Source: Levilinea sp.
Lineage (GTDB): Bacteria; Chloroflexota; Anaerolineae; Anaerolineales; Anaerolineaceae
DNA: 64,000 nt
Assembly: GCA_029975215.1 (NCBI GenBank)
Contig: JARKPO010000005.1
Location: forward strand, 186,001 to 250,000
Reading direction: 5' to 3'
The position numbers and the translations under genes are program-made. Below, one piece after another: positions 42,501-49,598 of the stretch. Positions within the stretch are counted from its first letter, which is position 1; each line of letters begins with the position of its first letter. The notes under the pieces were generated by a model. That model did no database searches, was not told where the DNA came from, and saw only the letters and a list, made by a program, of their open reading frames with translations.

Positions 42501-43076
42501 TTCGATCTCTTCATTGGTTGGGACGCTGTACTTCTCGCGCCGAGTCGCCAACAGCAGAATTTGCTTGAAGCGCTCGTACTCGCCGTCCAGGAACCGCAGA
42601 ACGGTGAAGCGCTCGTACTGGCTGGCCAGGTAGCGGGCGACCTCCGCCAGGTGCAAGATGCGCTGGGGAATGACGAACGCCAGCACACCGCCACGCACCA
42701 GCTTGGGCGTGGCTGATTTCAGGAAAGCCAGCTCGAGCCGCTTTTCATCGCCGTGTCGATCGTCATCATACGGCGGGTTTAACCAAAGAAGCGTGACCGA
42801 CTCGTCGGTGAGTGAGCAGCTCTCCCAGGCAGCGCTGTGGCACTTGTCCATCCGCGCAGCGGCCTTCTCGGCGCGGTGGGGGAACAGTTCGCAGCCCCAG
42901 GTCTCGAAATTGAGCAGCCTGCCCAGGAGGCTGGCTATTTCACCTTCACCAGCGCACGGATCAAGGAGACGACCGCGTGTGCCTTCTGGAAGCGGGATGA
43001 ACCAGGAAGCCGTAGCTTCCGCCATGTGAGATGGGTAGGGATAGAACCCTCCCTTTTCAATGCCTGCAAGTCTCAT
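39594..43076 (-). CDS. Adenine-methylase/helicase fusion protein
   Basis: This 1160-residue protein joins two activities. Residues 1-250 form a SAM-dependent methyltransferase with LLDPCAGEGEIASLL and the catalytic motif LWLNPPYDD (about residue 97), of the N6-adenine type (DUF6094-like). Residues 410-1100 form an SF2 helicase with Walker A GEMGSGKS (about 434), DECH box (about 639), a zinc-ribbon insert (YTCPQCGQV, RSFCSAQ) and a C-terminal helicase domain (RRVLVYVRQTGTRDIQDRI, ATGLDLVNFASVVF, ALRRVWRLGQTKPV). The last part matches SNF2-type helicases. Such fusions occur on ICEs and plasmids. It may protect or process the element's DNA, or act against phage. It is probably the last gene of the operon starting at 51804. 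Confidence 0.88.
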   Translation of the reverse strand: MRLAGIEKGGFYPYPSHMAEATASWFIPLPEGTRGRLLDPCAGEGEIASLLGRLLNFETWGCELFPHRAEKAAARMDKCHSAAWESCSLTDESVTLLWLNPPYDDDRHGDEKRLELAFLKSATPKLVRGGVLAFVIPQRILHLAEVARYLASQYERFTVLRFLDGEYERFKQILLLATRREKYSVPTNEEIEVIQRLAESDLPTLGFAPEPVYPLLPAPLKGAGGRAITFRRLDWAPDDLVEASRWAGVRKTRAWQNLVHPVNSEVAFTPTMPLKKGHLAMLMASGLMGTLKLTDDEGHPMLVKGRVIKVVDKTTHRDDHDPDTLVERFRDRYVTTIATLSAAHGLEIIQDTERLTDFMKAHGDKIAAHTLAAYQPLYDLKPTEDELAILDRLGKQRKPLPGQSAPGLLPTQKHAAIAAARAIQIHRTANVQGEMGSGKSSIGLAVIELLDAYPALILCPPHLVPKWIREAEDVIPGVKARELRRIGKGTDGDVNDVRAFLDDFETGKLGRKAIAVVASTAAKMGAGWKPVVHAKTIKLNGKPLVVYTCPQCGQVQTDNQGIPVTEIEYFQKHRSFCSAQVSGWKLDAKGRRVRDEDGNPVWETRPCAAPLFEHSEARRWSIAEYIKDKAHGRFKILIGDECHEYKSKSSDRGVAFHQLAEATMYTLTLTGTYFGGRSTSIFWLLHRLTPSVRQDFAFHDELRWANAYGLLESVRKRKVGSDLADEDGAFTGNRRYRDQAHEIPGVSPAIITRLLHNSIFLNLKDLGIELPPYAEEVVELEMEDAQARQYQGMENILRHMALRDSRYLSLWLQWALARPNSAFRDEMVMLNHAAVPANQLAALAKELLDSTGDSEMHRQAAQVLLEAAPTAQSAAGKREKEVIVQSPLMPLPAVLQEQLIGSNLLPKERWLASFCQSEKAQRRRVLVYVRQTGTRDIQDRIETVLKDVGLRVITLYSSVDPRKREAWIDKHADVDVLITNPRLVATGLDLVNFASVVFAEVEYSLYVLWQALRRVWRLGQTKPVKAVFSVYRGTMEAQALALMGRKMRAAQLLYGDNVGGAIVPVEDGDFITELAREVLRGAQLDDLQSLFADEMQMSNSPMGCPTETSPLLVPVQPRTWDEWLRSRDLSDRIPASRRSGRRSSSEAPGQLSIWSTMKEK

Positions 43077-43083
43077 GTATGTA

Positions 43084-43676
43084 TCCTCCGTGTGAATGAC
43101 CCCCAGGAGGACACTTCGCCCCGAGGGGCGCGAGGTCCCCTCAGGGGAAAAGGGTTTTGATTACTTGTGTGAATGAGAGTCACAATCTAAAATGTTGTTA
43201 ATTTTCACCTCCAGGTTAGTATTCTTATCTCGACCTGCCAACGTTTTGAATTCCGCGCATGAGAAGTCGGATTTACGCGGAAATTATTCCAAAAATTTAA
43301 GTCGGCTGGAATCCTGTCAATGGATCTTCAATGATTGATGGCAACTGCTCAGCCCATCAAAAATGGTCGGGCAGTTACTTTATAATTTCCACGATACAAT
43401 AGTAATAAAGAGTTGAGACCAGCAAAGAGACTTACTCGCTCCAATACCAATCAATGAAACACACCTGTCACTGTATTTTCAAGAGAAATCGAGCCCTAAT
43501 TAATCGCGAAAACGAACCCACTTTGAATTCCCACACATTAAAAATCACATCGAATTCGGGATATCCAGCACTTGTGGAGTGCAAGCCCAAAAGCTTCAGA
43601 AACATAGGAAACCCGAAAGAGCAATTAAATCCATAACGGTTTCAGCGTAAATACTGCACCAAGGAGGTCAATTGAA
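43084..43676. other. Gene-less AT-rich stretch between two modules
   Basis: I see no supported gene in this 593-bp gap. It holds a CACACG box and ribosome site for the methylase-helicase gene (43084-43095), the small palindrome CGCCCCGAGGGGCG near 43115, a second TGTGTGAATGAG box at about 43167, an imperfect hairpin at 43343-43375 (AACTGC/GCAGTT core), and a candidate -10 TATAAT at about 43380 on the plus strand for the zinc-ribbon gene. Composition changes from GC-rich to AT-rich here, marking the edge of an inserted cargo. Confidence 0.5.
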
Positions 43677-44786
43677 ATGGGATTAGTGTATTGCCCGGAA
43701 TGCGGAACAAAAGCATCAGATAAGGCCCCGGTTTGCCCGTTTTGCGGCTTTAGAAGTAGCACTAAAAATCTGCCGATGATTGCAAATAAAAAGCCTTTAA
43801 AGAGGATTCAATGGGAAAGTTCATCACTTGCGTCTGAATTTGACCAAGTATTTCCTATAAGTACGATACAAAACAATAATTTAAATATTATTTTCGGTAG
43901 AGCCGAAAACCTATCCAGAGTTGCGCCTGCATTCTTTGAAGCTATTAAATCAATTATTCCAAAGACTTTGAAGGTAGCAGAAATAAATCCCGAAATACAA
44001 AGATTGATTGATGAAGGGCTCTATAAATTTCTTACCGATAAGACTGGTGAAATACTGCCCTCTATCTTTGGGGACAAAGGAATTGTTGCACAGGTGCGTT
44101 TAAAAGACATAAAGCTAACACCCGACTTGGGTCCATCGATTGTTAATTTACAAACACAGATTGCATTGGCTCAGATAATAAACGAAATACATGATGTTCA
44201 AAGGGGTATTGCAAATCTTCATAGCGAACTACAGGATGATAGACTAGCATTGGCTGAGAGTGCTTGGCAGCAGTTACAGCAGGCAGCACAGATAAACGAT
44301 GCCAGAGTGAGAGAAGAAAAACTCCTCAGTATTTTGAGTAGTGCTACGGATGCCAAATGCATTCTTTTTCGAGCGTTTGCGAGTGAAAAGCGTTTCTTCG
44401 ATGAGAGGAAGGATAAGAATTGGTTCTCAAAATTAATTGATAGAGAGGCACAGAATCATGGAGATGAGCATAGTGCCGAAATTTTTAATAGCTTATTGGC
44501 TATTACCAAAACCGTGCAAGTTGAAACAACCGTGTATTGCTTGCTCGGTGAGCAAAATGCTGCGAGAATAAGTCTGAAACAATTCAGTGATTTTGTTAGC
44601 GCAAATTCGCTTGATGATAGGGACACCTTATTAACATTGAATTCGTTTAGTAACTCAGACCAAAAGAGCTTAATTGACAATTTTACAGAAATTCAACAGA
44701 AGATTTCAGCACTACCTTTGGTGATTGAAGAGACGCAACCACTAATTGATGCCGAGTCAGCAACGAAGGAGAAGAAGGATGAGTAA
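43677..44786 (+). CDS. Zinc-ribbon protein of unknown function (AT-rich cargo)
   Basis: This 369-residue protein starts with a double zinc ribbon (VYCPECGTKASDKAPVCPFCG). The rest is unrecognised: a middle part with helices (SRVAPAFFEAIKSIIPKTLK), a long helical stretch that could form a coiled coil (about 160-225) and a helical C terminus. The ribosome site AAGGAGGTCAAT is very strong. Codon use is AT-rich, unlike the GC-rich operon around it, and the gene is on the opposite strand. It overlaps the next small gene by 8 bp. It may be a transferred cargo pair with a defence or membrane role; this is not shown. Confidence 0.7.
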   Translation: MGLVYCPECGTKASDKAPVCPFCGFRSSTKNLPMIANKKPLKRIQWESSSLASEFDQVFPISTIQNNNLNIIFGRAENLSRVAPAFFEAIKSIIPKTLKVAEINPEIQRLIDEGLYKFLTDKTGEILPSIFGDKGIVAQVRLKDIKLTPDLGPSIVNLQTQIALAQIINEIHDVQRGIANLHSELQDDRLALAESAWQQLQQAAQINDARVREEKLLSILSSATDAKCILFRAFASEKRFFDERKDKNWFSKLIDREAQNHGDEHSAEIFNSLLAITKTVQVETTVYCLLGEQNAARISLKQFSDFVSANSLDDRDTLLTLNSFSNSDQKSLIDNFTEIQQKISALPLVIEETQPLIDAESATKEKKDE

Positions 44787-44973
44787 ACACTGCAAAAAGT
44801 GCGGAAAAGAGATACCACAAACCAGTAAGAAAGATTTATGCGAATACCACCAAAACGAAGATTATGGGAAAATCAGAAAAATCGGAGAGGGAGTGTTGGG
44901 CTTAGTTTTTACAGCTGTTTCTATTGGTCTTTTGGTGATCACCAAGGGGAAATTTGGTGGTCCTAAGACATAA
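44779..44973 (+). CDS. Small zinc-finger membrane protein (AT-rich cargo)
   Basis: This 64-residue protein has an N-terminal zinc site (HCKKCGKEI and later DLCEYH, giving CxxC...CxxxH) and a C-terminal transmembrane helix (LGLVFTAVSIGLLVITKG). Starting with ATG at 44779, it has AGAAGG just upstream and overlaps the preceding zinc-ribbon gene by 8 bp. It could act as the membrane partner of that protein. No family is recognised. Confidence 0.7.
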   Translation: MSKHCKKCGKEIPQTSKKDLCEYHQNEDYGKIRKIGEGVLGLVFTAVSIGLLVITKGKFGGPKT

Positions 44974-45068
44974 ATATTGAACTAGAGCCAGTGCTGCAAT
45001 TTAACGAGATTATTAACGATTCCGAATATTCGCTGTACACTTTACAAAAATGACCTAGGGAGAGATGT

Positions 45069-45110
45069 AAGCCATAACGGGTAAATTTCGGCCTTCCCGT
45101 TATGGCTTTT
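45069..45110. terminator. Bidirectional terminator after the AT-rich cargo
   Basis: A perfect 13-bp stem, AAGCCATAACGGG (45069-45081) with CCCGTTATGGCTT (45096-45108), has TTTT on the plus strand and lies between the cargo pair and the convergent zinc-protein gene. It should end both transcripts; on the minus strand the tail is ACATC and weaker. Confidence 0.75.
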
Positions 45111-45114
45111 CAAA

Positions 45115-46209
45115 TTACTTACTAAACATACCGATTTTATTTGCTCTTATCAACCCAATCACCACCTCCTTCCAGGCGTTTTCGCATAATTGAACAATAT
45201 ATCCCTCCTGGCAATCACCGCAGGTTTCCATTCTGACTACCAGTTCTTTTTTTCGTGCTACCTCCCAGAGAGAGGTATTCCATTCGTCTAGGATGGGGAT
45301 CGGCAACGTTTCTGCCAGCCTGACAGCCAGCATGTGCTGTGCCTGTGCATCGCCATCATCCTCTCCCTCAAACACCAGCAGATAAACCACCTCTTCGCCG
45401 GGATGCCACTTACCCGGCAGCGCAGGATCGGCGATCAGGGTCGCATGGTACGCACCGTAGTCCGGTAAGTGCTGCCAGGTCTGGCAGTAGTGAGTGGCAA
45501 GCGGGTAGACTGGCCTCCCTTGCAGGAAGAGCTTCCTGCGCTGCCTGGCCTGGATGGTGGCCCGAATCGACTCCAGCACTGTCTTATGCCCGACCATGCC
45601 CAGGTAGATCAAGTTGCCGGCATCATCGTGAGCGTAGCCGGTCACGTAGGCTGAGCCGTGCTCGTTGCGGATCTGCGGGACGCCATCCGGCCACAGCCGG
45701 TCAACCTCGCCGTTGACCCACTCCAGTCGCCAGGCCACGAAGGGCTGGCAGCTTTGCGCCAGGGCTGCGTTGACCTGCTGGAGCAGGTTGTAAGGGCTTT
45801 CGCCTACTGGTACATCTCGCAGGACGATTTCTCGATCCTTTGTCTTGACGGTCGCAAGGCGGCGCGCCCTGTCAATCACGGCGGTCACCGGTTGGATGGG
45901 TGTTTGCAGATCATATCGCTCCCATCCGGGTGGAAGCTGGCCGTTGTGCGGGGTGAAGATGTAGGCGCTCAGCTCGTACTCGTACTTGAAGCAGCCCCAT
46001 TCACACTCATAGTCGTAAGGGTAGCTGCCGCGGCATAGTCCAGGGACATCGTGAATGTAGGGCAGAGGCAAGCCCTGACCGTTGTCCGGTTTGGAACCAG
46101 AAACCAGGATGTTTCCCTGCTTTTGCCGGTTGGCTGCCTTGAGGGCGCGTTCCCGGAAGTAAGTGTTCTCAAAGGGGGCAGGCAGGCCTGGGTTAGTCTT
46201 TCCAGTCAT
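45115..46209 (-). CDS. Hypothetical protein of the recombination operon
   Basis: This 364-residue protein is soluble and not recognised. It has a Cys/Tyr-rich segment (CRGSYPYDYECEWGCFKYEYE) that may bind metal, a beta-rich middle (AYIFTPHNGQLPPGWERYDL, TAVIDRARRLATVKT) and a C-terminal part with another Cys pair (ETCGDCQEGYIVQLC). The start at 46209 has GGGAGG 5 bases upstream; the longer frame above it lies inside radC and is not real. It lies 10 bp after radC in the same transcript. Such proteins of unknown role are common beside DNA-processing genes on ICEs. Confidence 0.65.
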   Translation of the reverse strand: MTGKTNPGLPAPFENTYFRERALKAANRQKQGNILVSGSKPDNGQGLPLPYIHDVPGLCRGSYPYDYECEWGCFKYEYELSAYIFTPHNGQLPPGWERYDLQTPIQPVTAVIDRARRLATVKTKDREIVLRDVPVGESPYNLLQQVNAALAQSCQPFVAWRLEWVNGEVDRLWPDGVPQIRNEHGSAYVTGYAHDDAGNLIYLGMVGHKTVLESIRATIQARQRRKLFLQGRPVYPLATHYCQTWQHLPDYGAYHATLIADPALPGKWHPGEEVVYLLVFEGEDDGDAQAQHMLAVRLAETLPIPILDEWNTSLWEVARKKELVVRMETCGDCQEGYIVQLCENAWKEVVIGLIRANKIGMFSK

Positions 46210-46219
46210 GGCTGCCTCC

Positions 46220-47410
46220 CTAGAAATCCTCGGGGAAACCGATCGTGATGACCGGCTCGCCACTTCCTCCGTCAGTGCAAGCCTGATCGCCAGGACCGAC
46301 CACCATCCACAAGGAGAGTGTCCGGCGGTGAGTACGGTGCGGAGGTGCCTCGTCAGCTTCGAACAGATTGACCTCGAATCTGCATCGATCTTGTGTGCCT
46401 GATCGGCGAGCGGCGAAGGAGGCCAGGAAAACCACATCCCACAGCCGGCCTTCATAGCTCTGACCCAGCACTTTCTCCCGCTCGTTCGGTGTGATGCGGG
46501 CATGCAAGTCGGCGGTGATGGCGGTGGGGTAACGAAAACCGGCTTCCGATGCCATTTGAGAGACATTCATCAGGACGCCATCTTCCAGCGCCTGGGAGCG
46601 AGTGTAAGCGTAGATAAAATCGTCATCATCCTGGATGGAATACCTGGTTGACCGCCGCAGGCGGTAGCCTGGGATCGTTTCGGAAACGCGACCGTCAAAA
46701 CCCAAACCACGTTCCTTGAGCGAAACGAAGCGACCACGGCCAATGACCAGGTGATCCAGCCTGTCGATATCCAGAAGCTTGCCCGCCTGGACAACAGCGC
46801 GAGTGACAGCCACGTCGTCTGGGCTGGGCGTCGGGTCGCCGGATGGGTGGTTATGAACCAGAATGATCGCCGCTGACATGCGCTGGATGGCGGGCTTGAA
46901 CAGCTCAGCCACCCGCACCTGAGCGGAGTTCAGGCTGCCGTGGTAGATCTCCACGATGTCGATCACCCGGTTGCGCGTGTCGAGCAGGATCACCCGCAGG
47001 TGCTCCTGCTCCAGCGCGCTCATTTCGTGCTGCAACATCGCAGCCGCGTCCGCTGGGCTGTGGATCGTGGGGCGCTCCTCTTCGTTGTTGAGCGTAAAGC
47101 GCAGCCCAAGCTCCACAGCGGCTTTGATACGGGCGGCGTTCTGCTGCCCGATGCCGGGGATGTCAGCAATCTCGTGCGCCGGAGCTCGGCGCAGGTCGGA
47201 AAGCCGGCCGTTGAAGTGCGCCAGCAGGGCATCGGCAGTCTCGATGGGCTGTGGACCGCCGAGAATGGCAGCCAACAGCTCTACGATCGTGCAGGCGTCT
47301 GCGCGGGCGCTGACCCGTTCGACCGGGCGCTCCCGCAAGGGGAGCAGCTTGTGCTTGGGGGTGTATTTCGTGTTGCCGGGCTTATCCGGCAGTAAAAGCA
47401 ACTGGCACAT
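46220..47410 (-). CDS. radC: RadC (JAMM) protein fused to a DUF6573-like domain
   Basis: This 396-residue protein begins like RadC: helix-hairpin-helix region (ADIPGIGQQNAARIKAAVELGLR) and a JAMM metalloprotease-like core (LLDTRNRVIDIVEIYHGSLN, then ILVHNHPSGDPTPSPDD). From about residue 250 a second domain follows (DDFIYAYTRSQALEDGVLMNVSQMASEAGFRYPTA), which resembles DUF6573. Both families occur on plasmids and ICEs, usually as separate genes. ATG at 47410 has GGAGG 5 bases upstream; an ATG at 47422 would overlap the ribosome site. The RadC role in these elements is not well understood. Confidence 0.85.
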   Translation of the reverse strand: MCQLLLLPDKPGNTKYTPKHKLLPLRERPVERVSARADACTIVELLAAILGGPQPIETADALLAHFNGRLSDLRRAPAHEIADIPGIGQQNAARIKAAVELGLRFTLNNEEERPTIHSPADAAAMLQHEMSALEQEHLRVILLDTRNRVIDIVEIYHGSLNSAQVRVAELFKPAIQRMSAAIILVHNHPSGDPTPSPDDVAVTRAVVQAGKLLDIDRLDHLVIGRGRFVSLKERGLGFDGRVSETIPGYRLRRSTRYSIQDDDDFIYAYTRSQALEDGVLMNVSQMASEAGFRYPTAITADLHARITPNEREKVLGQSYEGRLWDVVFLASFAARRSGTQDRCRFEVNLFEADEAPPHRTHRRTLSLWMVVGPGDQACTDGGSGEPVITIGFPEDF

Positions 47411-47432
47411 GTTTTCCTCCATGTAAAGAAAT

Positions 47433-47462
47433 CGCCCGCCCTGGAAGATTCCAGAGCGGGCG
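47433..47462 (-). promoter_or_regulatory. GC-rich hairpin in front of radC
   Basis: CGCCCGC-C-CTGGAA pairs with TTCCAG-A-GCGGGCG around a 2-base turn, a near-perfect palindrome with one mismatch. On the minus strand it is followed by ATTTCTTT and then the radC ribosome site. It may be a terminator, an attenuator or a processing site. Confidence 0.6.
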
Positions 47463-47486
47463 GCGTGTGAATTGGTTATGGCGGGA

Positions 47487-47948
47487 TTACCGCCAGGCTT
47501 GTTCGATGACGGGTAGCCGGGCGGGTAGGAATGGTTCGTTTGTGCGCACCAAACCGCGCAGCTGGTTGATCGCAGTTTGCGGTGAGATACGCCCGGCGAC
47601 CAGCAGGTAGACGATCTTGGAGATCGGCTCCTGGTTCTGCTGATCGGGCGGTACCGCCTTGGCCAGATGAGCTAGCCCATCACGAACGCAGGCTAAGTTT
47701 TCATCAATCGAACGATCCAGCGGTCGCAGCGGAGCAATGGCATCGCCCAGGCGCACGCAGCGCGGGTTGTGCCCGCAGGCCAGGCGCATGTAGTAGACGT
47801 GATCGGCATAAGCCTCCAGCGGGGAGTGGTCGATGATCAGGAACATACCGCCCTGATCTGGCGACCCGCACTCCCAGCAGCGGAACGGCTCGCCGATCTG
47901 CACTGGCGCAGGCTCGAATTCCATGTGGGTCAACGTGTGAACTTGCAT
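47487..47948 (-). CDS. Small Cys-containing hypothetical protein
   Basis: This 153-residue protein has a Cys pair (FRCWECGSPDQGGMF) and a second CGHNPRC segment, which could bind one zinc ion, followed by a helical C-terminal half (ENLACVRDGLAHLAKAV, ISKIVYLLVAGRISPQTAINQLRGL). GGAGGAAAT precedes the ATG at 47948; the upstream extension overlaps another gene and is not real. It is in the middle of the recombination operon. No family is recognised. Confidence 0.65.
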   Translation of the reverse strand: MQVHTLTHMEFEPAPVQIGEPFRCWECGSPDQGGMFLIIDHSPLEAYADHVYYMRLACGHNPRCVRLGDAIAPLRPLDRSIDENLACVRDGLAHLAKAVPPDQQNQEPISKIVYLLVAGRISPQTAINQLRGLVRTNEPFLPARLPVIEQAWR

Positions 47949-47968
47949 TATTTCCTCCGTTAAAAAAA

Positions 47969-48418
47969 TCAGCGGCCAGCTGCACTTTCGTGTTCGCTGA
48001 CCGCTGCAAGCTTGCCGCTCTTTTGGCAAGCCGATTGCTGGCGAAGCGCCTCTTTTATGCGTTCGGCTTTGGCTTCCAGGAAGTGTCGAAGACCTCCTGC
48101 TGTACAGCGCCAGCCGAGCTCTTTGGTGTACTTGCCATCCCACTTGCGGTCACGGACAATCTCCGCGCCGCAGATCGGGCAGGGCGGCATGGGATCGGGA
48201 GCGCGCTGCCCGCCGTTGCGCAGGTACTCTGCTACAGCTTCGATGGCCGGGCAGGTCTCCTTCAATGGACACGTGCAGCTGCGTAGCTTGTTGACGGTGT
48301 GAAAACGGGGTTGGGTTGATGGTCCGAAATCGACCAGGTAGGTGTACCCAATCACGCGGATGCGGGTGGGCCTGCCTGCCAGATCGATCCCCGGCTTCTG
48401 GGTCAGGGTATCTTGCAT
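47969..48418 (-). CDS. SWIM-like zinc-finger protein
   Basis: This protein of 149 residues has a SWIM-like motif (LRSCTCPLKETCPAIEAVAEYL), where CTCP-x-C matches the start of the domain, and a downstream zinc ribbon (PPCPICGAEIV with the rest likely WRCTAGG). The C-terminal part is helical and basic. SWIM domains bind DNA or proteins and occur with recombination factors. GGAGGTAAA precedes the ATG at 48418. The SWIM of the Rad52 fusion in the same operon looks related in layout, so they may cooperate. Confidence 0.65.
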   Translation of the reverse strand: MQDTLTQKPGIDLAGRPTRIRVIGYTYLVDFGPSTQPRFHTVNKLRSCTCPLKETCPAIEAVAEYLRNGGQRAPDPMPPCPICGAEIVRDRKWDGKYTKELGWRCTAGGLRHFLEAKAERIKEALRQQSACQKSGKLAAVSEHESAAGR

Positions 48419-48470
48419 GCTATTTACCTCCAGAACGTGTGGGAATTGATATGCCAACGGTGAGAATTGA

Positions 48471-48740
48471 CTAGAAGGGGATATCCATCTCCTCTAGCGA
48501 CTCGTCATCCAGCTCCGAGCGATCCTTCCTGGGATTGCAGAGCTTGCAAGGAACTTCGTCGTACGAACAGCCATCCCAGGGATAAACCCGGACAACTACG
48601 TACCCTTCGCCATTGCAGTTCGGGCATGGCTGCTCTGCAGGTGCAGATTCACCGCTGGAAACAGATTTCCACCAGCCGCTCTCGTAGGGATCGAACAGGT
48701 CGGAGCCGGGACCGTCATCCGAGATATACTCATCGATCAT
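48471..48740 (-). CDS. Small acidic protein with DnaJ-like zinc motif
   Basis: This 89-residue protein has an acidic start (MIDEYISDDGPGSDLFDPYESGW), then a zinc-finger-like pair CPNCNGEGY and VPCKLCNP, as in DnaJ Cys-rich repeats, and an acidic end (DDESLEEMDIPF). The end DIPF is the same as the SSB C-terminal tail (DDIPF), so it may bind the same partner surface that recognises SSB tails. It overlaps the stop of the upstream gene by 4 bp. Confidence 0.65.
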   Translation of the reverse strand: MIDEYISDDGPGSDLFDPYESGWWKSVSSGESAPAEQPCPNCNGEGYVVVRVYPWDGCSYDEVPCKLCNPRKDRSELDDESLEEMDIPF

Positions 48741-49084
48741 GGTTGCACCTCCACGCCCCGCTTGCGCAGCCAGCCGGCGATGGTATCCGAGTCGATCTCG
48801 AACCTGCCGCTATATTCCCACCGGGCAACAAACTCGCGCTTGAAATCCTGGTGGTGAGGGTAAGCCTTGAACCGCCCGTGGTAGATCTGCTTCTCAGACG
48901 GTCGCTCGCCCAGCACATCGCACAGGATGCTCAGCGCCAGGTCTGCCGGTCCAGACCCGCAGTAGCCCCACCCAAAGCCGGTAGGGGAATGCAACACCAC
49001 GTGTCGCAAGGGCCGCGCCTTGCCGGATGGCAGGATAACTTTGACTACACCGCCCGGTTCGCCGCGGTAAAGCTTCTTGATCAT
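48737..49084 (-). CDS. DUF6166-like protein
   Basis: This 115-residue protein matches the pattern of DUF6166: a YRGEPGG start, the core motif GFGWGYCGSGPADLALSILCDVLG, then a helical and aromatic C-terminal part (FKREFVARWEYSGRFEIDSDTI). DUF6166 genes are common on plasmids and ICEs, and their role is unknown. The ATG at 49084 has CACACGGAGG upstream. It is coupled to the next gene by a 4-bp overlap. Confidence 0.75.
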   Translation of the reverse strand: MIKKLYRGEPGGVVKVILPSGKARPLRHVVLHSPTGFGWGYCGSGPADLALSILCDVLGERPSEKQIYHGRFKAYPHHQDFKREFVARWEYSGRFEIDSDTIAGWLRKRGVEVQP

Positions 49085-49110
49085 GGTTACCTCCGTGTGG
49101 GGAATTCAGG

Positions 49111-49140
49111 AGATTGCCCCAGGCGTACCCAGGGCAATCT
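49111..49140 (-). promoter_or_regulatory. Hairpin between ssb and the DUF6166 gene
   Basis: AGATTGCCC (49111-49119) pairs with GGGCAATCT (49132-49140), 9 perfect bp with a 12-base loop, just after the ssb stop on the minus strand. There is no T run, so it may be a processing or stability element rather than a terminator. Confidence 0.5.
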
Positions 49141-49148
49141 CGTATGGA

Positions 49149-49568
49149 TCAGAACGGAATGTCATCATGCTGGGGTGCAGCCGAGCCATTCCCGGTAGGT
49201 TCGGGTTCGCCTTCTTCTTCACGCCCCGACAGGAAGCGCACCGTGCTGGCGCTCACTTCGAAGGACGAGGCCGGCGAGCCATCCTGGCGGGTGTAGAGCC
49301 GCGGTCCGCCCGTTTCGGGGTCGCACACCAACCGGCCTTCCACCAGCACCAGGCTGCCTTTGTGCAGGTACTGGTTGCAGTTCTCGGCGGTCTTGCCCCA
49401 GGCCGAAACCCGGAACCAGGTGGTTTCCTTCACCACCTGACCGCTCGAGTCGGTGTACTGGCGGTTGGCAGCCAGGTTGAAGTTGGTCACGGCCTGCCCG
49501 GCAGGGGTGTAGCGCATCTCCGGGTCGCGGCCCAGGTGACCGGCGATGATGATCGTTTGGAATGACAT
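49149..49568 (-). CDS. ssb: Single-stranded DNA-binding protein
   Basis: This 139-residue protein is a classical bacterial SSB: an OB fold with FQTIIIAGHLGRDPEMRYTPAG, the strand VVKETTWFRVSAWGKTAENCNQYLHKGSLVLVEGRL, and a disordered tail ending in DDIPF, the motif that recruits repair and replication partners. It sits between the Rad52-like gene and the DUF6166 gene. With the Rad52-like protein it forms a likely single-strand annealing pair for the element. GGAGG lies before the ATG at 49568. Confidence 0.94.
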   Translation of the reverse strand: MSFQTIIIAGHLGRDPEMRYTPAGQAVTNFNLAANRQYTDSSGQVVKETTWFRVSAWGKTAENCNQYLHKGSLVLVEGRLVCDPETGGPRLYTRQDGSPASSFEVSASTVRFLSGREEEGEPEPTGNGSAAPQHDDIPF

Positions 49569-49598
49569 GGGATTTTCCTCCGTTTCTCAAATATGGGA

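Noticed and set aside
43454..43636. Plus-strand frame of 60 codons in the AT-rich gap
   Set aside because: It has no ribosome site and no recognisable pattern; it may be chance in AT-rich DNA.
45115..46566. Extended N terminus of the zinc-type hypothetical protein
   Set aside because: The first 119 codons lie inside radC in another frame; a strong ribosome site marks the true start at 46209.
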